A stretch of 64,000 nt of DNA from MPNP01 sp965221445 (GTDB lineage Bacteria > Pseudomonadota > Alphaproteobacteria > Rhodobacterales > Rhodobacteraceae): assembly GCA_965221445.1 (NCBI GenBank), contig CBDCSF010000013.1, positions 2,294,001-2,358,000 of the forward strand, written 5' to 3'. This document shows positions 8,392 through 18,049 of this stretch, in pieces. The first letter of the stretch is position 1, and each line of letters starts with the position of its first letter. The notes beneath the pieces were generated by a model that worked only from the letters and a program-made list of their open reading frames with translations, made no database searches and had not been told where the DNA came from. Both the position numbers and the translations under genes were made by a program.

Positions 8392-9873
8392 TCAACGATT
8401 ATTGGTAATTATTTTTGATCTGATTAACAAGCATACCCCTAACAAAAACAAGAAGATAACCAAGGGCCAATCACCCACTTTGGAATAAATTGTAGGCGGA
8501 AGTGATTTCGGAATTTGAGTATCAAGAATTCCTACAGTCCCGGTATCTAGCATTTCAATAGATCTTCCAAATCCATCTACAATCGCCGATACACCATTAT
8601 TTGAAACCCTTACCAAGGGTAAACCAAGTTCAGTGGATCGGGCTTTGGCTATTACAAAATGCTGTTGCGGTCCCCAAGAATTTCCAATCCATGCATCATT
8701 CGTAATTTGAAGTAGAGTGTCAGGTCTTTCCCTGGTTCTGACTTCGTGTGGAAATATGGCTTCATAACAAATCAAGGCACGAACCTTGCCCAAAACTGGC
8801 AGGGTAAGAAACCGTGAGCCGGTACCTTCGGAAAAGTCCCAGATTTCATCATTTGCCAGGCCAGAATTCATAACCCATTTCAGAATACCCTCGAATGGTA
8901 TAAATTCCCCAAAAGGTACCAGATGCTGTTTATCGTACACTTGATGCAAGGTACCATTGGAATTAAGAACCATCAAGCTGTTGTACATCCTGTTTTCAAT
9001 GAATCGCCTGAACCCTGAAATTAGGGGGGTATTGTTTACCTTGGAAGATATATAGGCCATATCCTCTTCATCAACGAAGACTGTAATTGCTGTTTCAGGC
9101 CAAATTACGAGACCAATTTCATTATCGCTTGGTGAATTGCTAAGGTCTAGAAGCAGATTGAAAAATTCACTTTGCAGTATGGGGTCCCATTTATCCCTTT
9201 GAGGTATGTTTGGTTGGACGATTCTAATCAATTCACCCGAGGAGGTATATTCGGTCTCAGCGGGTACACGTTGCCATCCCCAAAACCAGATAATAGTCAA
9301 TACAACAATTGTCATACCGATTCCTTGTCCGAAATGTTTCCAAAGAAATGGTATGATAGCCAGAAAAATGATTAAGGCCGTGAGTCCATTTGCTCCAATG
9401 AGGGAAGTCACTTGAATGATTGGGGTACCATCAAGGGTATAGGCAAACAAGCCCCATGGGAAACCAGTAAACAGATACTCCCTCAGTAGCTCAAAAGCTA
9501 CCCAACATACTGCCAGAACCAGGAACTTGTCCTTTGATTCGTTTTTCCAAAGGTTGGGGATACCAAAAGAAATACCCCAGAACAGGGATAGTCCCAGTGC
9601 CGTCAAAACCAGGGCAAATGGAGCCATCCACCCTGTCTTATCCGGTTCAACTAGGAATGGGAAAATCAACCAGGAAAGAGTGACAAGAAAATACCCTGCA
9701 CCAAAGAAATATCCCACCTTGAAAGAAGAGTAAAAGCTGTTTTCCTTGGAGAACAAATATACTGCAAACCCAATCCCAATCAGAGTAAAAATCGACCAGG
9801 TTATTGGCGCATTACCCAGTGAAGCAACAAGCCCGGCCAAAAAAGGGTAGACTGAACGAAGGGGTAAGTTCAT
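8392..9873 (-). CDS. lnt: apolipoprotein N-acyltransferase
   Basis: Adds the third acyl chain to the N-terminal Cys of lipoproteins in the inner membrane. The N-terminal ~200 residues are a run of membrane helices, followed by a periplasmic nitrilase-fold domain with the catalytic triad Glu in WPETAITVF, Lys in YDKQHLVPFGE and Cys in ALICYEAIFP, and a last TM helix near the C-terminus. 493 aa fits the family. It lies between corC and metK on the same strand, the common alphaproteobacterial order. Confidence 0.95.
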   Translation of the reverse strand: MNLPLRSVYPFLAGLVASLGNAPITWSIFTLIGIGFAVYLFSKENSFYSSFKVGYFFGAGYFLVTLSWLIFPFLVEPDKTGWMAPFALVLTALGLSLFWGISFGIPNLWKNESKDKFLVLAVCWVAFELLREYLFTGFPWGLFAYTLDGTPIIQVTSLIGANGLTALIIFLAIIPFLWKHFGQGIGMTIVVLTIIWFWGWQRVPAETEYTSSGELIRIVQPNIPQRDKWDPILQSEFFNLLLDLSNSPSDNEIGLVIWPETAITVFVDEEDMAYISSKVNNTPLISGFRRFIENRMYNSLMVLNSNGTLHQVYDKQHLVPFGEFIPFEGILKWVMNSGLANDEIWDFSEGTGSRFLTLPVLGKVRALICYEAIFPHEVRTRERPDTLLQITNDAWIGNSWGPQQHFVIAKARSTELGLPLVRVSNNGVSAIVDGFGRSIEMLDTGTVGILDTQIPKSLPPTIYSKVGDWPLVIFLFLLGVCLLIRSKIITNNR

Positions 9874-9964
9874 AACGCCTGGATATTAGGTGAATCACTT
9901 ATCAGGATAAAGGTCTGCAAAGCAGATAACAGCAGTCAAAATCAGTTCGGAAAATGAAACTACG

Positions 9965-10855
9965 TTATCGTACACGAACCTCAAGTAAATCCATTTTTCT
10001 ATTATCGCCCTTAAGGATTTTGATAACCAGCCCCAAATCCTCAAACTCTATAACTTCATCCTGAGTGGGTATCCTATTAATTTTCGTTGATACCCACCCA
10101 CCAATGGTATCCACCTCCTCTTCCTGATTTTTGGTAAGATCAGTGTTCAGGATTTTATCAAGTTCTTCCAGGGGGGTCTTGGCAGGACATTGGTACAGAT
10201 TTGCTTCAACTTCTACAATACCCAGGGCATTCTCTTCCTCAGTATCGTGCTCATCAATGATTTCACCGAAATGATGCTCCAGCAGGTCCTCAATTGTTAC
10301 CAAACCATCCACGCCACCATATTCATCAATGACAAGGGCAATATGACAATGATCTTCCTGCATTTTAACTCTAAGTTCACTGATTGGCATTGAGGGAGGT
10401 ACAAACAGGAGTTCTCTCAAATCCTCTTTAATACGGAATCTTCTTCTCGCATTACCATTGAAGCCATATTTCAGGGCTATGTCCTTTAAGTGAACAAATC
10501 CCAGGGGATTATCAAGGTTCTCATTAAAAACAGGAATCCTGGTTCTTTCGCTTTCCTTGAATACCTTAACCAGTTCTTTAAGTTTGACGGAATCTGATAC
10601 TGCTACAACATCTGCCTTAGGTACGGCAACATCTTCAACTATACCTTCTTGGTTTAGGGAATCCTCAAGATTATCCAAGCCGTTGGTTCCGGATAAAGGA
10701 ACGTCGTCATCGTCTCCAGTTACCTTGTCCTCACCTTGGGAAGGGCCGGTAAATAACTGTAGGATTTTCGTTATCCCATTCGGTTTATTGTTACCGGACT
10801 TTGAGGATATCTCTTCCTTGAGATAATTTTGCTTTTTTGGTGGTGTATTTTCCAT
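9965..10855 (-). CDS. corC: CorC/HlyC-type CBS-pair protein
   Basis: Cytosolic accessory protein linked to magnesium/cobalt efflux; it carries two CBS motifs (VPKADVVAVSDSVKLKELVK to LGFVHLKDI, and MPISELRVKMQEDHCHIALV to GGVDGLVTIEDLLE) followed by a CorC_HlyC transporter-associated domain. There is no N-terminal DUF21 membrane domain. The first ~65 residues are acidic and poorly conserved. The frame is open to a TTG at 10870; the ATG at 10855 is chosen (296 aa). It lies downstream of ybeY after 270 bp. Confidence 0.9.
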   Translation of the reverse strand: MENTPPKKQNYLKEEISSKSGNNKPNGITKILQLFTGPSQGEDKVTGDDDDVPLSGTNGLDNLEDSLNQEGIVEDVAVPKADVVAVSDSVKLKELVKVFKESERTRIPVFNENLDNPLGFVHLKDIALKYGFNGNARRRFRIKEDLRELLFVPPSMPISELRVKMQEDHCHIALVIDEYGGVDGLVTIEDLLEHHFGEIIDEHDTEEENALGIVEVEANLYQCPAKTPLEELDKILNTDLTKNQEEEVDTIGGWVSTKINRIPTQDEVIEFEDLGLVIKILKGDNRKMDLLEVRVR

Positions 10856-11125
10856 CTCGGTCACTATCAATCATTAGGTCCACGAACTACTTTTATAATT
10901 ACCCCATCGCCTGAGGTGTTTTTGTGGCAATTTGTCCAGCCTCACTTGTTGTCAATAACATGGTAAACTCTTTTGAGGGTATTGATAAAGAATCAAAACA
11001 TGTTTGCTCGTAATCGAAATTTTCCTATCAGAATCAGACAATATTCTTCCTTGATGTCCACTGGTTTGGATTGATCAAACTGAAACCAGAAATTACGGGG
11101 TTAAAATTCAACATCGATTGCACTA
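10856..11125. other. intergenic gap, ybeY to corC
   Basis: 270 bp between two leftward genes that are usually tightly spaced in this cluster. It may hold a separate corC promoter. I see no RNA gene, repeat or coding segment in it. Confidence 0.3.
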
Positions 11126-11662
11126 TTACACGCTTATATTGTACTGAAAATCCTGAGGTAGGATCACATATGGGTTATTGAATCCCATTGAAGCCATTAT
11201 TCTTGTTTCCAAATTTTCCATTCGTTTTTGATCTGTTTTATTGTTGTGAGTAAATCCAAGTAGGTGAAGAGTACTATGAACCAGAAGGTGGCTTAGATGA
11301 CTATCAAGTGTCAAGCCATAATTTTCAGATTCCAATAGAAGTGTATCAAAGGACACAGCAATATCACCCAAAAACCGATGGTCATCATACTCTTCGAGAG
11401 TATCTGGAAACCGCAAATCACCTGCCTGCCATGATAATACATTGGTCGGTTTGTTCTCGTTTCGAAACTTTGAATTCAATTTCTGGATTGTCTTGTCGTC
11501 AGTCGCCAGTACATGGATCTCACAAGGTTCAAGGCTGGAATCGTATTCTCCAAGTGTTGAATTAACTCCCTTGACGGCAATATCCTCAATCTTGATGTTT
11601 TCCCATCTGTGGTCCTCAATAACCAGACAAACCCGGTGGGATAAATCACTAGGCTTAATCAT
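11126..11662 (-). CDS. ybeY: endoribonuclease YbeY (rRNA maturation factor)
   Basis: Zinc-dependent RNase acting in 16S rRNA 3' end maturation and 70S quality control. The metal-site signature is HLLVHSTLHLLGFTH (H-x3-H-x5-H type), preceded by the conserved NVLSWQAGDL and GDIAVSFDTL segments. 178 aa is normal. Its ATG overlaps the phoH stop by 8 nt, so it is translationally linked to phoH. Confidence 0.95.
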   Translation of the reverse strand: MIKPSDLSHRVCLVIEDHRWENIKIEDIAVKGVNSTLGEYDSSLEPCEIHVLATDDKTIQKLNSKFRNENKPTNVLSWQAGDLRFPDTLEEYDDHRFLGDIAVSFDTLLLESENYGLTLDSHLSHLLVHSTLHLLGFTHNNKTDQKRMENLETRIMASMGFNNPYVILPQDFQYNISV

Positions 11663-12632
11663 TATACGCCTTGATAATCTCAGATACGATTTTGTTACGC
11701 ATTACGTCCCGGGCAGTCAGTTCGGAAAAGGCAATCCCCTTAATTCCACCCAGAATTTTTTGGGCTTCAATAAGACCTGATTCTTGACCACGGGGAAGGT
11801 CTATTTGAGTAATATCACCTGTGATGGCCATCTTGGACCCCAATCCCATTCGAGTTAGAAACATACGCATTTGCATTCGTGAAGTATTCTGTGCCTCGTC
11901 AAGAATGATAAATGAGTTTGCCAAGGTACGGCCTCTCATAAAGGCTAGTGGAGCAATTTCTATCTTTCTTGATGCGATGTGCTTTTCAATTGTACCCGGA
12001 GGAAGGAAATCATGCAGTGCATCGTATAGGGGCTGCATGTACGGATCAATCTTTTCCTTCATGTCGCCAGGTAGAAACCCCAAACGTTCACCAGCCTCAA
12101 CAGCTGGGCGAGCCATGACAATTCGCTCAACTTCCTTTGAAAGTAAACTGGCTACAGCCACGGCTACTGAAAGGTAGGTTTTGCCTGTACCGGCTGGTCC
12201 AATCCCAAAAACGATCTCTCGGGACAAAAGTTTTTTTACGTAATTTAATTGGGCCTTTGATTTGGGTACGATGATCTTTTTTCGAGTCCTAATCTCCAAC
12301 TCTGAACTAAAATCATCCCTGGCTTCTTCCTGCTCCATTGTGCTGATGTTTCCCTTGTTGAGGGCCATTTGCAAGGTATGGTTTAGTTCAACCTCATTTA
12401 TGGGACGACCCTGACTTACTCTTTCATACAGGTGCAGCAGGGTTTGATTCCCAACTTCAATTTCTGGAGGATCACCCAAGAGGGAAAGTGAATTTCCCTG
12501 GCGGATAATATGAATACCCAAACTGCTCTCAATTTTGTTAAGGTTTTCATCACAAACCCCACACAAATCTATCAGTCGTTGATTATCTGAGAACTCTATC
12601 CGCTTTTCCGTGGCGGAAGGTGCTATTGACAA
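11655..12632 (-). CDS. phoH: PhoH-like ATPase (YbeZ)
   Basis: P-loop ATPase that partners YbeY in RNA metabolism. Walker A is GIGPAGTGKTYLSVA and Walker B FIILDEAQNTS; MARPAVEAGERLGFLPGD and TGDITQIDLP are typical PhoH segments. The frame is open to a TTG at 12656, but a TTG at 12632 has a near-perfect AGGGAGG (12639-12645) 6 nt upstream and gives a 325-aa protein whose start (MSIAPSATEKRIEF) matches the family. It is the first gene of the phoH-ybeY-corC-lnt-metK run in this window. Confidence 0.94.
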   Translation of the reverse strand: MSIAPSATEKRIEFSDNQRLIDLCGVCDENLNKIESSLGIHIIRQGNSLSLLGDPPEIEVGNQTLLHLYERVSQGRPINEVELNHTLQMALNKGNISTMEQEEARDDFSSELEIRTRKKIIVPKSKAQLNYVKKLLSREIVFGIGPAGTGKTYLSVAVAVASLLSKEVERIVMARPAVEAGERLGFLPGDMKEKIDPYMQPLYDALHDFLPPGTIEKHIASRKIEIAPLAFMRGRTLANSFIILDEAQNTSRMQMRMFLTRMGLGSKMAITGDITQIDLPRGQESGLIEAQKILGGIKGIAFSELTARDVMRNKIVSEIIKAYND

Positions 12633-12814
12633 AAAAGCCCTCCCTGTCGGGAACAAAATAGATCAAATATCAAAACCTGATCCCTAATTTCAATCGAAAA
12701 CCTTTCGTTTCACTTTGGTTACAAGAGACACACCCACTAACTTCAAAAAAGTGTGGCCTAATCTTTTTTAGCACCTCATTCCCAAAATTACCAGTAACTC
12801 TTTGAAATAATGGT

Positions 12815-14140
12815 CTATTTTCCTTCTTTCAAAACTTTTTCAAATATACCGATGATTTCATCAAGGTGTGACTTTTCTGCTATCAGGGGAGGAGACATCG
12901 CAATTATATCTCCGGTGACCCTTACCAAAAGGCCCTTTTCAAAGGCATCAACAAATAATTCAAAACCCCTTTTGCCAGGTTCTCCGGGTATGGCTTCCAA
13001 CTCTATTGCACCAATCATACCCTCATTACGAATATCAATAACATTCGGCAGACCTTTTAGTGAATGAACACAGTCCTCCCAATAGGGAGTCATACTTTTA
13101 GCACGTTCGAACAACCCTTCTTCCCGGTAAGTTTCCAAAGTGGCAAGTCCAGCAGCACTTGCAACAGGATTGCCGGAATAAGTGTAGCCGTGAAACAACT
13201 CAATCAAATATTCTGGTCCTGACATGAAAGCATCATAGATATCCTTGGTCACAACAACCCCACCCATAGGAATAATTCCATTTGTCAAACCCTTTGCACA
13301 GGTGATCATGTCGGGAGTTACGCCATAATGGATAGCTGCGAATGATTCTCCCAATCGCCCAAATCCGGTTATTACTTCATCAAAAATCAGCAAAATGTCA
13401 TATTTGGTACAGATTTCCCGAATTCTTTCCAGATATCCCAAGGGTGGTACGAGCACACCTGTTGAACCGGCAACTGGTTCAATAATCACAGCTGCAATTG
13501 TTTCAGGTCCGTGCAGGGCGCAAATACGTTCCAGATCCTCAGCCAGTTCCTTACCGTTTTCTGGTTGTCCCCTGGAAAATGAGTTCAACTCGGGTAGATG
13601 GGTATGTCTTAAGTGGTCAACCCCGGTCAATAGAGTACCAAACACTTTTCTGTTGTTTACTATTCCACCAACAGAAATGCCTCCGAAGTTTACGCCGTGA
13701 TATCCTCTTTCTCTTCCAATCAGCCTGGTTCTCTGACCTTCCCCCTTGGCACGGTGATAGGCCAGGGCGATTTTAAGAGCGCTATCCACTGCTTCGGAAC
13801 CTGAATTGGTAAAAAATACATGCTCCATACCCTCTGGAGCCAAATCCCTGACTTTGTTTGCGAGTTCAAAAACCTTTGGGTGTGCTACCTGAAAGGTAGG
13901 GGAATAGTCCAGTTCGGTAACCTGATTTTGAATTGCCTTTACAATTCTTGGGTTTTTGTGGCCCGCATTAACACACCAAAGTCCTGCACTGGCATCAATA
14001 ACCTTTGTACCTGACGCAGCGGTGTAATACATACCTTCAGCTTCCACCAATAGTCTTGGTGACTTCTTAAATTGCCTGTTAGGAGTAAAAGGTATCCAAA
14101 AAGAGGAAAGATCATTTGGTAGAGATGTTTCGGTGGTCAT
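12815..14140 (-). CDS. omega-amino acid (beta-alanine)--pyruvate aminotransferase, class III
   Basis: PLP enzyme moving the amino group from an omega-amino acid such as beta-alanine to pyruvate. The N-terminal block FWIPFTPNRQFKKSPRLL and the segment SAGLWCVNAGHKNPRIV closely match beta-alanine:pyruvate transaminases. Other landmarks are FTNSGSEAVDSALKIA, FDEVITGFGRLGE and the PLP lysine in CAKGLTNGIIPMGG. 441 aa is full length. GGAGG lies 5 nt before the ATG. Monocistronic by spacing; the thiolase gene ends 146 bp upstream on the same strand. Confidence 0.9.
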   Translation of the reverse strand: MTTETSLPNDLSSFWIPFTPNRQFKKSPRLLVEAEGMYYTAASGTKVIDASAGLWCVNAGHKNPRIVKAIQNQVTELDYSPTFQVAHPKVFELANKVRDLAPEGMEHVFFTNSGSEAVDSALKIALAYHRAKGEGQRTRLIGRERGYHGVNFGGISVGGIVNNRKVFGTLLTGVDHLRHTHLPELNSFSRGQPENGKELAEDLERICALHGPETIAAVIIEPVAGSTGVLVPPLGYLERIREICTKYDILLIFDEVITGFGRLGESFAAIHYGVTPDMITCAKGLTNGIIPMGGVVVTKDIYDAFMSGPEYLIELFHGYTYSGNPVASAAGLATLETYREEGLFERAKSMTPYWEDCVHSLKGLPNVIDIRNEGMIGAIELEAIPGEPGKRGFELFVDAFEKGLLVRVTGDIIAMSPPLIAEKSHLDEIIGIFEKVLKEGK

Positions 14141-14286
14141 AAGGCCCTCCTAAAAAAGCAAAACATATAACTTAAAATTAAAATCTGTATCACAAATAAA
14201 TTGGATAGATTTCAAGCCATTACTATATTTAGTTATGAAAAAAAATTCCTGTTTGGAGATTAGGAAGCTTTACTTACCTGCAGGAT

Positions 14287-15402
14287 TTACACTTTTTCCA
14301 GTATAATAGCCGTACCTATACCCCCTGCCGCAGGAATTGATGCAAGACCAAACCCACCATTTTCCATTAACTCATGAAACAACCTTACTGCCAGTATGGT
14401 ACCCGACGCACCTATTGGGTGCCCTCTAGCAAGGGAACCACCTCCAACATTTACCCTTTCGGGGTCCAATTCTAGATCGTTCAGGCAAGCCAGAATCTGA
14501 GCTGAATAGGCTTCCATGATTTCATAAAATATTATACTGTCTCTGGTCAAGCCTTCCATTTTCAAAACCTCCCTGATGGCAGGAACAGTTGCTAATCCTG
14601 GTATCATGGGATCATTTCCAATAGTCAATCCACTACCGATTCTGATTTGGGGTACTTCCAAATCATTTGCAATTTTTTCTGATGCAACAAGAACAAAGGC
14701 TGCTCCATCAGCTGCCACAGAAGTATTTGCAGGTGTTATGGTGCCACAGATGGGGGACATTCTTTGACAAGTATCCATTGTCAGGTTTCTGGTAAATTGA
14801 TCTTTTCTTGCAATATTTTGAAAGGGGACAATTTCTTCCTTTATTCGTTCCACATTCGCCCGTGCCTTTCTATGGCTTTCGACGGCCCATTGGTCCTGAC
14901 ATTCTCTAGATATAGAATATCTTGCCGCCAAACTATTGGCAGCCTTGGTCATGTCAGGGTCTTTTTCAGCCCAAGGAGTAAATGGTGCCTGATCTATGGG
15001 ATTTTGCTCATACTTTCCGTCTTTTCTGAGGAATATCCCTGGGCGCTGTGTGTAACTTTCAACACCACCAACCAAAACCACTTCGGCAGCATTGCTTGTT
15101 ATCAGTGATTTAGCCAATAAGATAGCATCCAACCCACTGGAACATTGTCGGTCTATGGTAATACCAGGTACTGCTTTCGGCAATCCCAATTGCAAACTGA
15201 TTACACGTCCCGGATTTCCTCCAGGCCCCAACACATTGCCAACAATGAGTTCATCTATAATTGAATGTTTGATACCTGCCTTGGCAATACAGGTTGAACC
15301 AGCATTCTCCCCCAAGGTGTAAATGTCAACATCCTTCAAATTTCCATTTCTAGGGGCCACAGGAGTTCGAGCAGCGGCAATCATAAAAGCTTCAGTTGCC
15401 AT
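14287..15402 (-). CDS. thiolase-family protein (acetyl-CoA acetyltransferase-like) lacking the second catalytic Cys
   Basis: Thiolase fold protein of 371 aa. The acyl-accepting Cys is present (DRQCSSGLDAI, near residue 85) and so is the GHPIGASG histidine. The segment that should read NEAFA is MEAYS, and the C-terminal motif that should carry the acid/base Cys (CxGGGxG) reads ASIPAAGGIG, with Pro in the Cys position. A normal Claisen/thiolysis cycle is therefore doubtful. Its ATG overlaps the stop of the acyl-CoA synthetase gene (ATGA), so the two are cotranscribed and probably act on the same acyl group. An adjoining GTG at 15405 is an alternative start. Confidence 0.82.
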   Translation of the reverse strand: MATEAFMIAAARTPVAPRNGNLKDVDIYTLGENAGSTCIAKAGIKHSIIDELIVGNVLGPGGNPGRVISLQLGLPKAVPGITIDRQCSSGLDAILLAKSLITSNAAEVVLVGGVESYTQRPGIFLRKDGKYEQNPIDQAPFTPWAEKDPDMTKAANSLAARYSISRECQDQWAVESHRKARANVERIKEEIVPFQNIARKDQFTRNLTMDTCQRMSPICGTITPANTSVAADGAAFVLVASEKIANDLEVPQIRIGSGLTIGNDPMIPGLATVPAIREVLKMEGLTRDSIIFYEIMEAYSAQILACLNDLELDPERVNVGGGSLARGHPIGASGTILAVRLFHELMENGGFGLASIPAAGGIGTAIILEKV

Positions 15403-16715
15403 CACTCCAATCCCAGCCTGGCTTTGATTGTAACCAAATCTAACTTACCTGAAGGAAGTTTTGGTGGTTTATCGTCAATCAATTGATAGGATTTTGGGGC
15501 TTGGTAATTTCCCAAATCACTACGGCACCTACTTGCAATATCATTAATATCGGGTTTCACCGAGTTATAATAGATACAGGCGTTTAGATGGTGTGTATTG
15601 GGTTTATCTGGTGCAAGGTAAACATATGCTGCTTCAACTCCCTGCAAGGTTTCCAGATAGTTTTCCACTTCTTCTGGATGAATATTGGTATCATGAATGC
15701 TGATCATTCTATCCCTGCGTCCCTTGAGAAACAAATTTCCCTTATCATCAAGATATCCTCGCTCACCGGTTTGAAAGTAATCATTTGGTTTTAGGGAAAC
15801 CTTGCCTTCAATAATATAACCTTCAAACAAATAAGGTGATGCGACCTCAATATTTCCTATTTCATTTTGGGGTAATAGATCCCGGTTATCATCGGTAACC
15901 CTGATATCAACTCCTTCGTATGCCTTGCCTACCGACCCTTGCGGTGTATTTGAAGAAGATACAGTGATAAAACTGGTTTCTGTAGTACCATAAAATTCAA
16001 TTACTTCTGCCTCCGGGAACATTTCTGTAAGTTTAAGTGTTTGAGAGGTAGACAATTTGGAACCACCAACTATAACCCTCCGCAAGGATTTAATCGGACT
16101 TAACTGGTGGATTTCAAAGGCACGAATCAGGAGTTGCAACTGGATTGGTGTTGCATATAAGACTGAAATTTTTCTCACTACAATTTCTTTAATTTGTGAT
16201 TTGGGAAGCCAATCACCGAGAAGGGTTACATTCGTACCAAGATATAGACCTTCCAAAAGACCATATAGGGATATTGAATGGGTTAAATCACCGAGAATAC
16301 CATAATTATCCCCGGTTGAAATCGACCAGTTTTGTTTGTTGATTTTGAAACTTTGTATCCAGGTACCCTGTAATCTGAGGATTTGTTTGACTGGGCCAGT
16401 GGTTCCACCGGTCTGAACTATAAAACAGGGAGGAGAAGTGGCAGGTTGGTAAGTAAACAAACAAGGATCGGGTTTGGTGCTTATTTCACCTGGAAAGGGT
16501 TCAGGTGTTAGTCGAAAGCAATAATTTCCATCTACAGCTTGAAACAGATTAGTGATGCTGTCTAAAGGATTGTTATCAAGTTTGATTGCTACCAAAGGAC
16601 TTTTGGGAAAAGGCCTCTGGTCAGGGTTTAGTTCCAAATTTTTCTTCAACTCGTTGGAATTAAGGGTAAACCCTTTTCCACTTAAAAATGAATTGTGATT
16701 CCAGGTGAATTTCAA
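15402..16715 (-). CDS. short AMP-dependent acyl-CoA synthetase/ligase
   Basis: ANL-superfamily enzyme that would activate a carboxylic acid to its CoA thioester via an acyl-adenylate. Signature motifs: FIVQTGGTTGPVKQ (P-loop-like), EVIEFYGTTETSF, the Asp-containing FQTGERGYLDDKGNLFLKGR hinge region and the C-terminal LPSGKLD lysine. At 437 aa it is about 70-100 residues shorter than typical acyl-CoA synthetases, with the N-terminal subdomain reduced. The start is TTG at 16715 with AGGAG just upstream. It overlaps the thiolase gene. Substrate unknown. Confidence 0.83.
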   Translation of the reverse strand: MKFTWNHNSFLSGKGFTLNSNELKKNLELNPDQRPFPKSPLVAIKLDNNPLDSITNLFQAVDGNYCFRLTPEPFPGEISTKPDPCLFTYQPATSPPCFIVQTGGTTGPVKQILRLQGTWIQSFKINKQNWSISTGDNYGILGDLTHSISLYGLLEGLYLGTNVTLLGDWLPKSQIKEIVVRKISVLYATPIQLQLLIRAFEIHQLSPIKSLRRVIVGGSKLSTSQTLKLTEMFPEAEVIEFYGTTETSFITVSSSNTPQGSVGKAYEGVDIRVTDDNRDLLPQNEIGNIEVASPYLFEGYIIEGKVSLKPNDYFQTGERGYLDDKGNLFLKGRRDRMISIHDTNIHPEEVENYLETLQGVEAAYVYLAPDKPNTHHLNACIYYNSVKPDINDIASRCRSDLGNYQAPKSYQLIDDKPPKLPSGKLDLVTIKARLGLE

Positions 16716-17015
16716 AGGTACTCCTCAAAAGGTTATATTTAAATCTATTCAGATCTTTGAAACTGTCCACTGTGCAAAAGATTAAACTACTGTTGGGTTA
16801 TTTGAAACAAATTGAATTGGTATTCAAGTAAAGAAGAAAAGGCATGTATCAATGGAGTTATTTGCAATCACACAATGAATTCAGAAATTTATCGGGTGGG
16901 AACCAAGGGCTTATCGTGTTAGATTTTTCCTCTGAATACCTGCTTGTGTCAAATTGATCGGCCAGTAAGTAATCTGGAATTCGACAATAATTGGATTACG
17001 AAATAAAGATTGACA
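16716..17015. promoter_or_regulatory. divergent intergenic region, acyl-CoA synthetase / monooxygenase
   Basis: 300 bp between divergent operons. It holds the AGGAG site of the leftward TTG start and presumably both promoters. I see no strong inverted repeat, RNA gene or coding segment. Confidence 0.35.
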
Positions 17016-18047
17016 ATGCTTTTTTGTATACAGCTTTCCCCCTATCTGCCAGTTAAGTCATATGGAGGTACCAGATTATTTTCTGATATGGTTGAATTGG
17101 CCGTTCTGGCAGAAAAACTTGGTTTTGAATCAGTTTCCACGACCGAACACCACCTTATAAACTGTTTAATGATGCCTGCCCCGCTGATCCTGGCAACTAA
17201 AATTGCTGCACACACAAGGAAAATCAAAATCTTGACATCAGTTGTTGTTCTTCCCCTTCACGATATGAGGGTATTTGCCGGGGAAATCATAACGGCGGAT
17301 ATTTTCTGCCAGGGAAGGTTGCTTTTGGGGGTAGGTAGGGGTGCTTTCAAGTATGAAATGGAAAGAATGGGAATACCAATGGACGAAACCAGAGAAAGGT
17401 TTGATGAATCTTTGGATGTTCTAAAGGCATTGCTTAGCCAAGAGGAAGTTTCATGGAGAGGGAAATATTACAATTTTGATGAACTAACCATAATGCCGAG
17501 GCCATTTTCATCAGGATCACCAAAAATCATGATGGCTGTAATGGTTCCTGAGGGAATATATCATTGTGTTCTGAGAGGTTTTCATATCCAGACAACGCCT
17601 TTAGCGGGGAATCGTCAACTTTTGGTTGATCAGGTCGAAGCTTTCAATAGAGGTAAGGAGGAATTGGGGTCCACAGGAGCAAATCCCACACTCAGTTTAT
17701 CAAGATTGGCCCATTGTACAGTTTCAGAGGAGGATTTACTCTCAAAAATTGAATTGGCCCATTCTTATTATAGTCGATTTGATAATGTCTTTACCGGTCC
17801 CGGAATTGTTGAGCGCGGAATGGTGAAGCCTTTACCCAGAGACCAAACCAAGGAGGAATTGGCTAGGAGTCTGCTAATTTGTAATAAAAACGAAATGATT
17901 GATAAACTGTCAGTTTATTCTGAACTTGGAATTGACCGGGTTATCCTGAATATTAGTTTTGGAGCCGAGCATTCCGAAATGGTCGATAATATTCAACGGA
18001 TATCAGAAGAAGTAATGCCTCATTTTCAGCAGGGGGTTGTCAAATAG
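17016..18047 (+). CDS. luciferase-like flavin-dependent monooxygenase (LLM family)
   Basis: Bacterial-luciferase-type TIM barrel expected to use FMNH2 or F420. Visible features: early GGTRLFSDMVELAVLAEKLGF, STTEHHL (the conserved His-His of group II LLM enzymes), RKIKILTSVVVLPLHD, GRLLLGVGRGAF and RERFDESLDVLK. 343 aa. An upstream TTG at 17010 is in frame; the ATG at 17016 is used. The alpha/beta hydrolase gene starts 2 nt after its stop, so the pair is an operon and may oxidise and then hydrolyse one substrate. Substrate unknown. Confidence 0.85.
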   Translation: MLFCIQLSPYLPVKSYGGTRLFSDMVELAVLAEKLGFESVSTTEHHLINCLMMPAPLILATKIAAHTRKIKILTSVVVLPLHDMRVFAGEIITADIFCQGRLLLGVGRGAFKYEMERMGIPMDETRERFDESLDVLKALLSQEEVSWRGKYYNFDELTIMPRPFSSGSPKIMMAVMVPEGIYHCVLRGFHIQTTPLAGNRQLLVDQVEAFNRGKEELGSTGANPTLSLSRLAHCTVSEEDLLSKIELAHSYYSRFDNVFTGPGIVERGMVKPLPRDQTKEELARSLLICNKNEMIDKLSVYSELGIDRVILNISFGAEHSEMVDNIQRISEEVMPHFQQGVVK

Positions 18048-18049
18048 TT

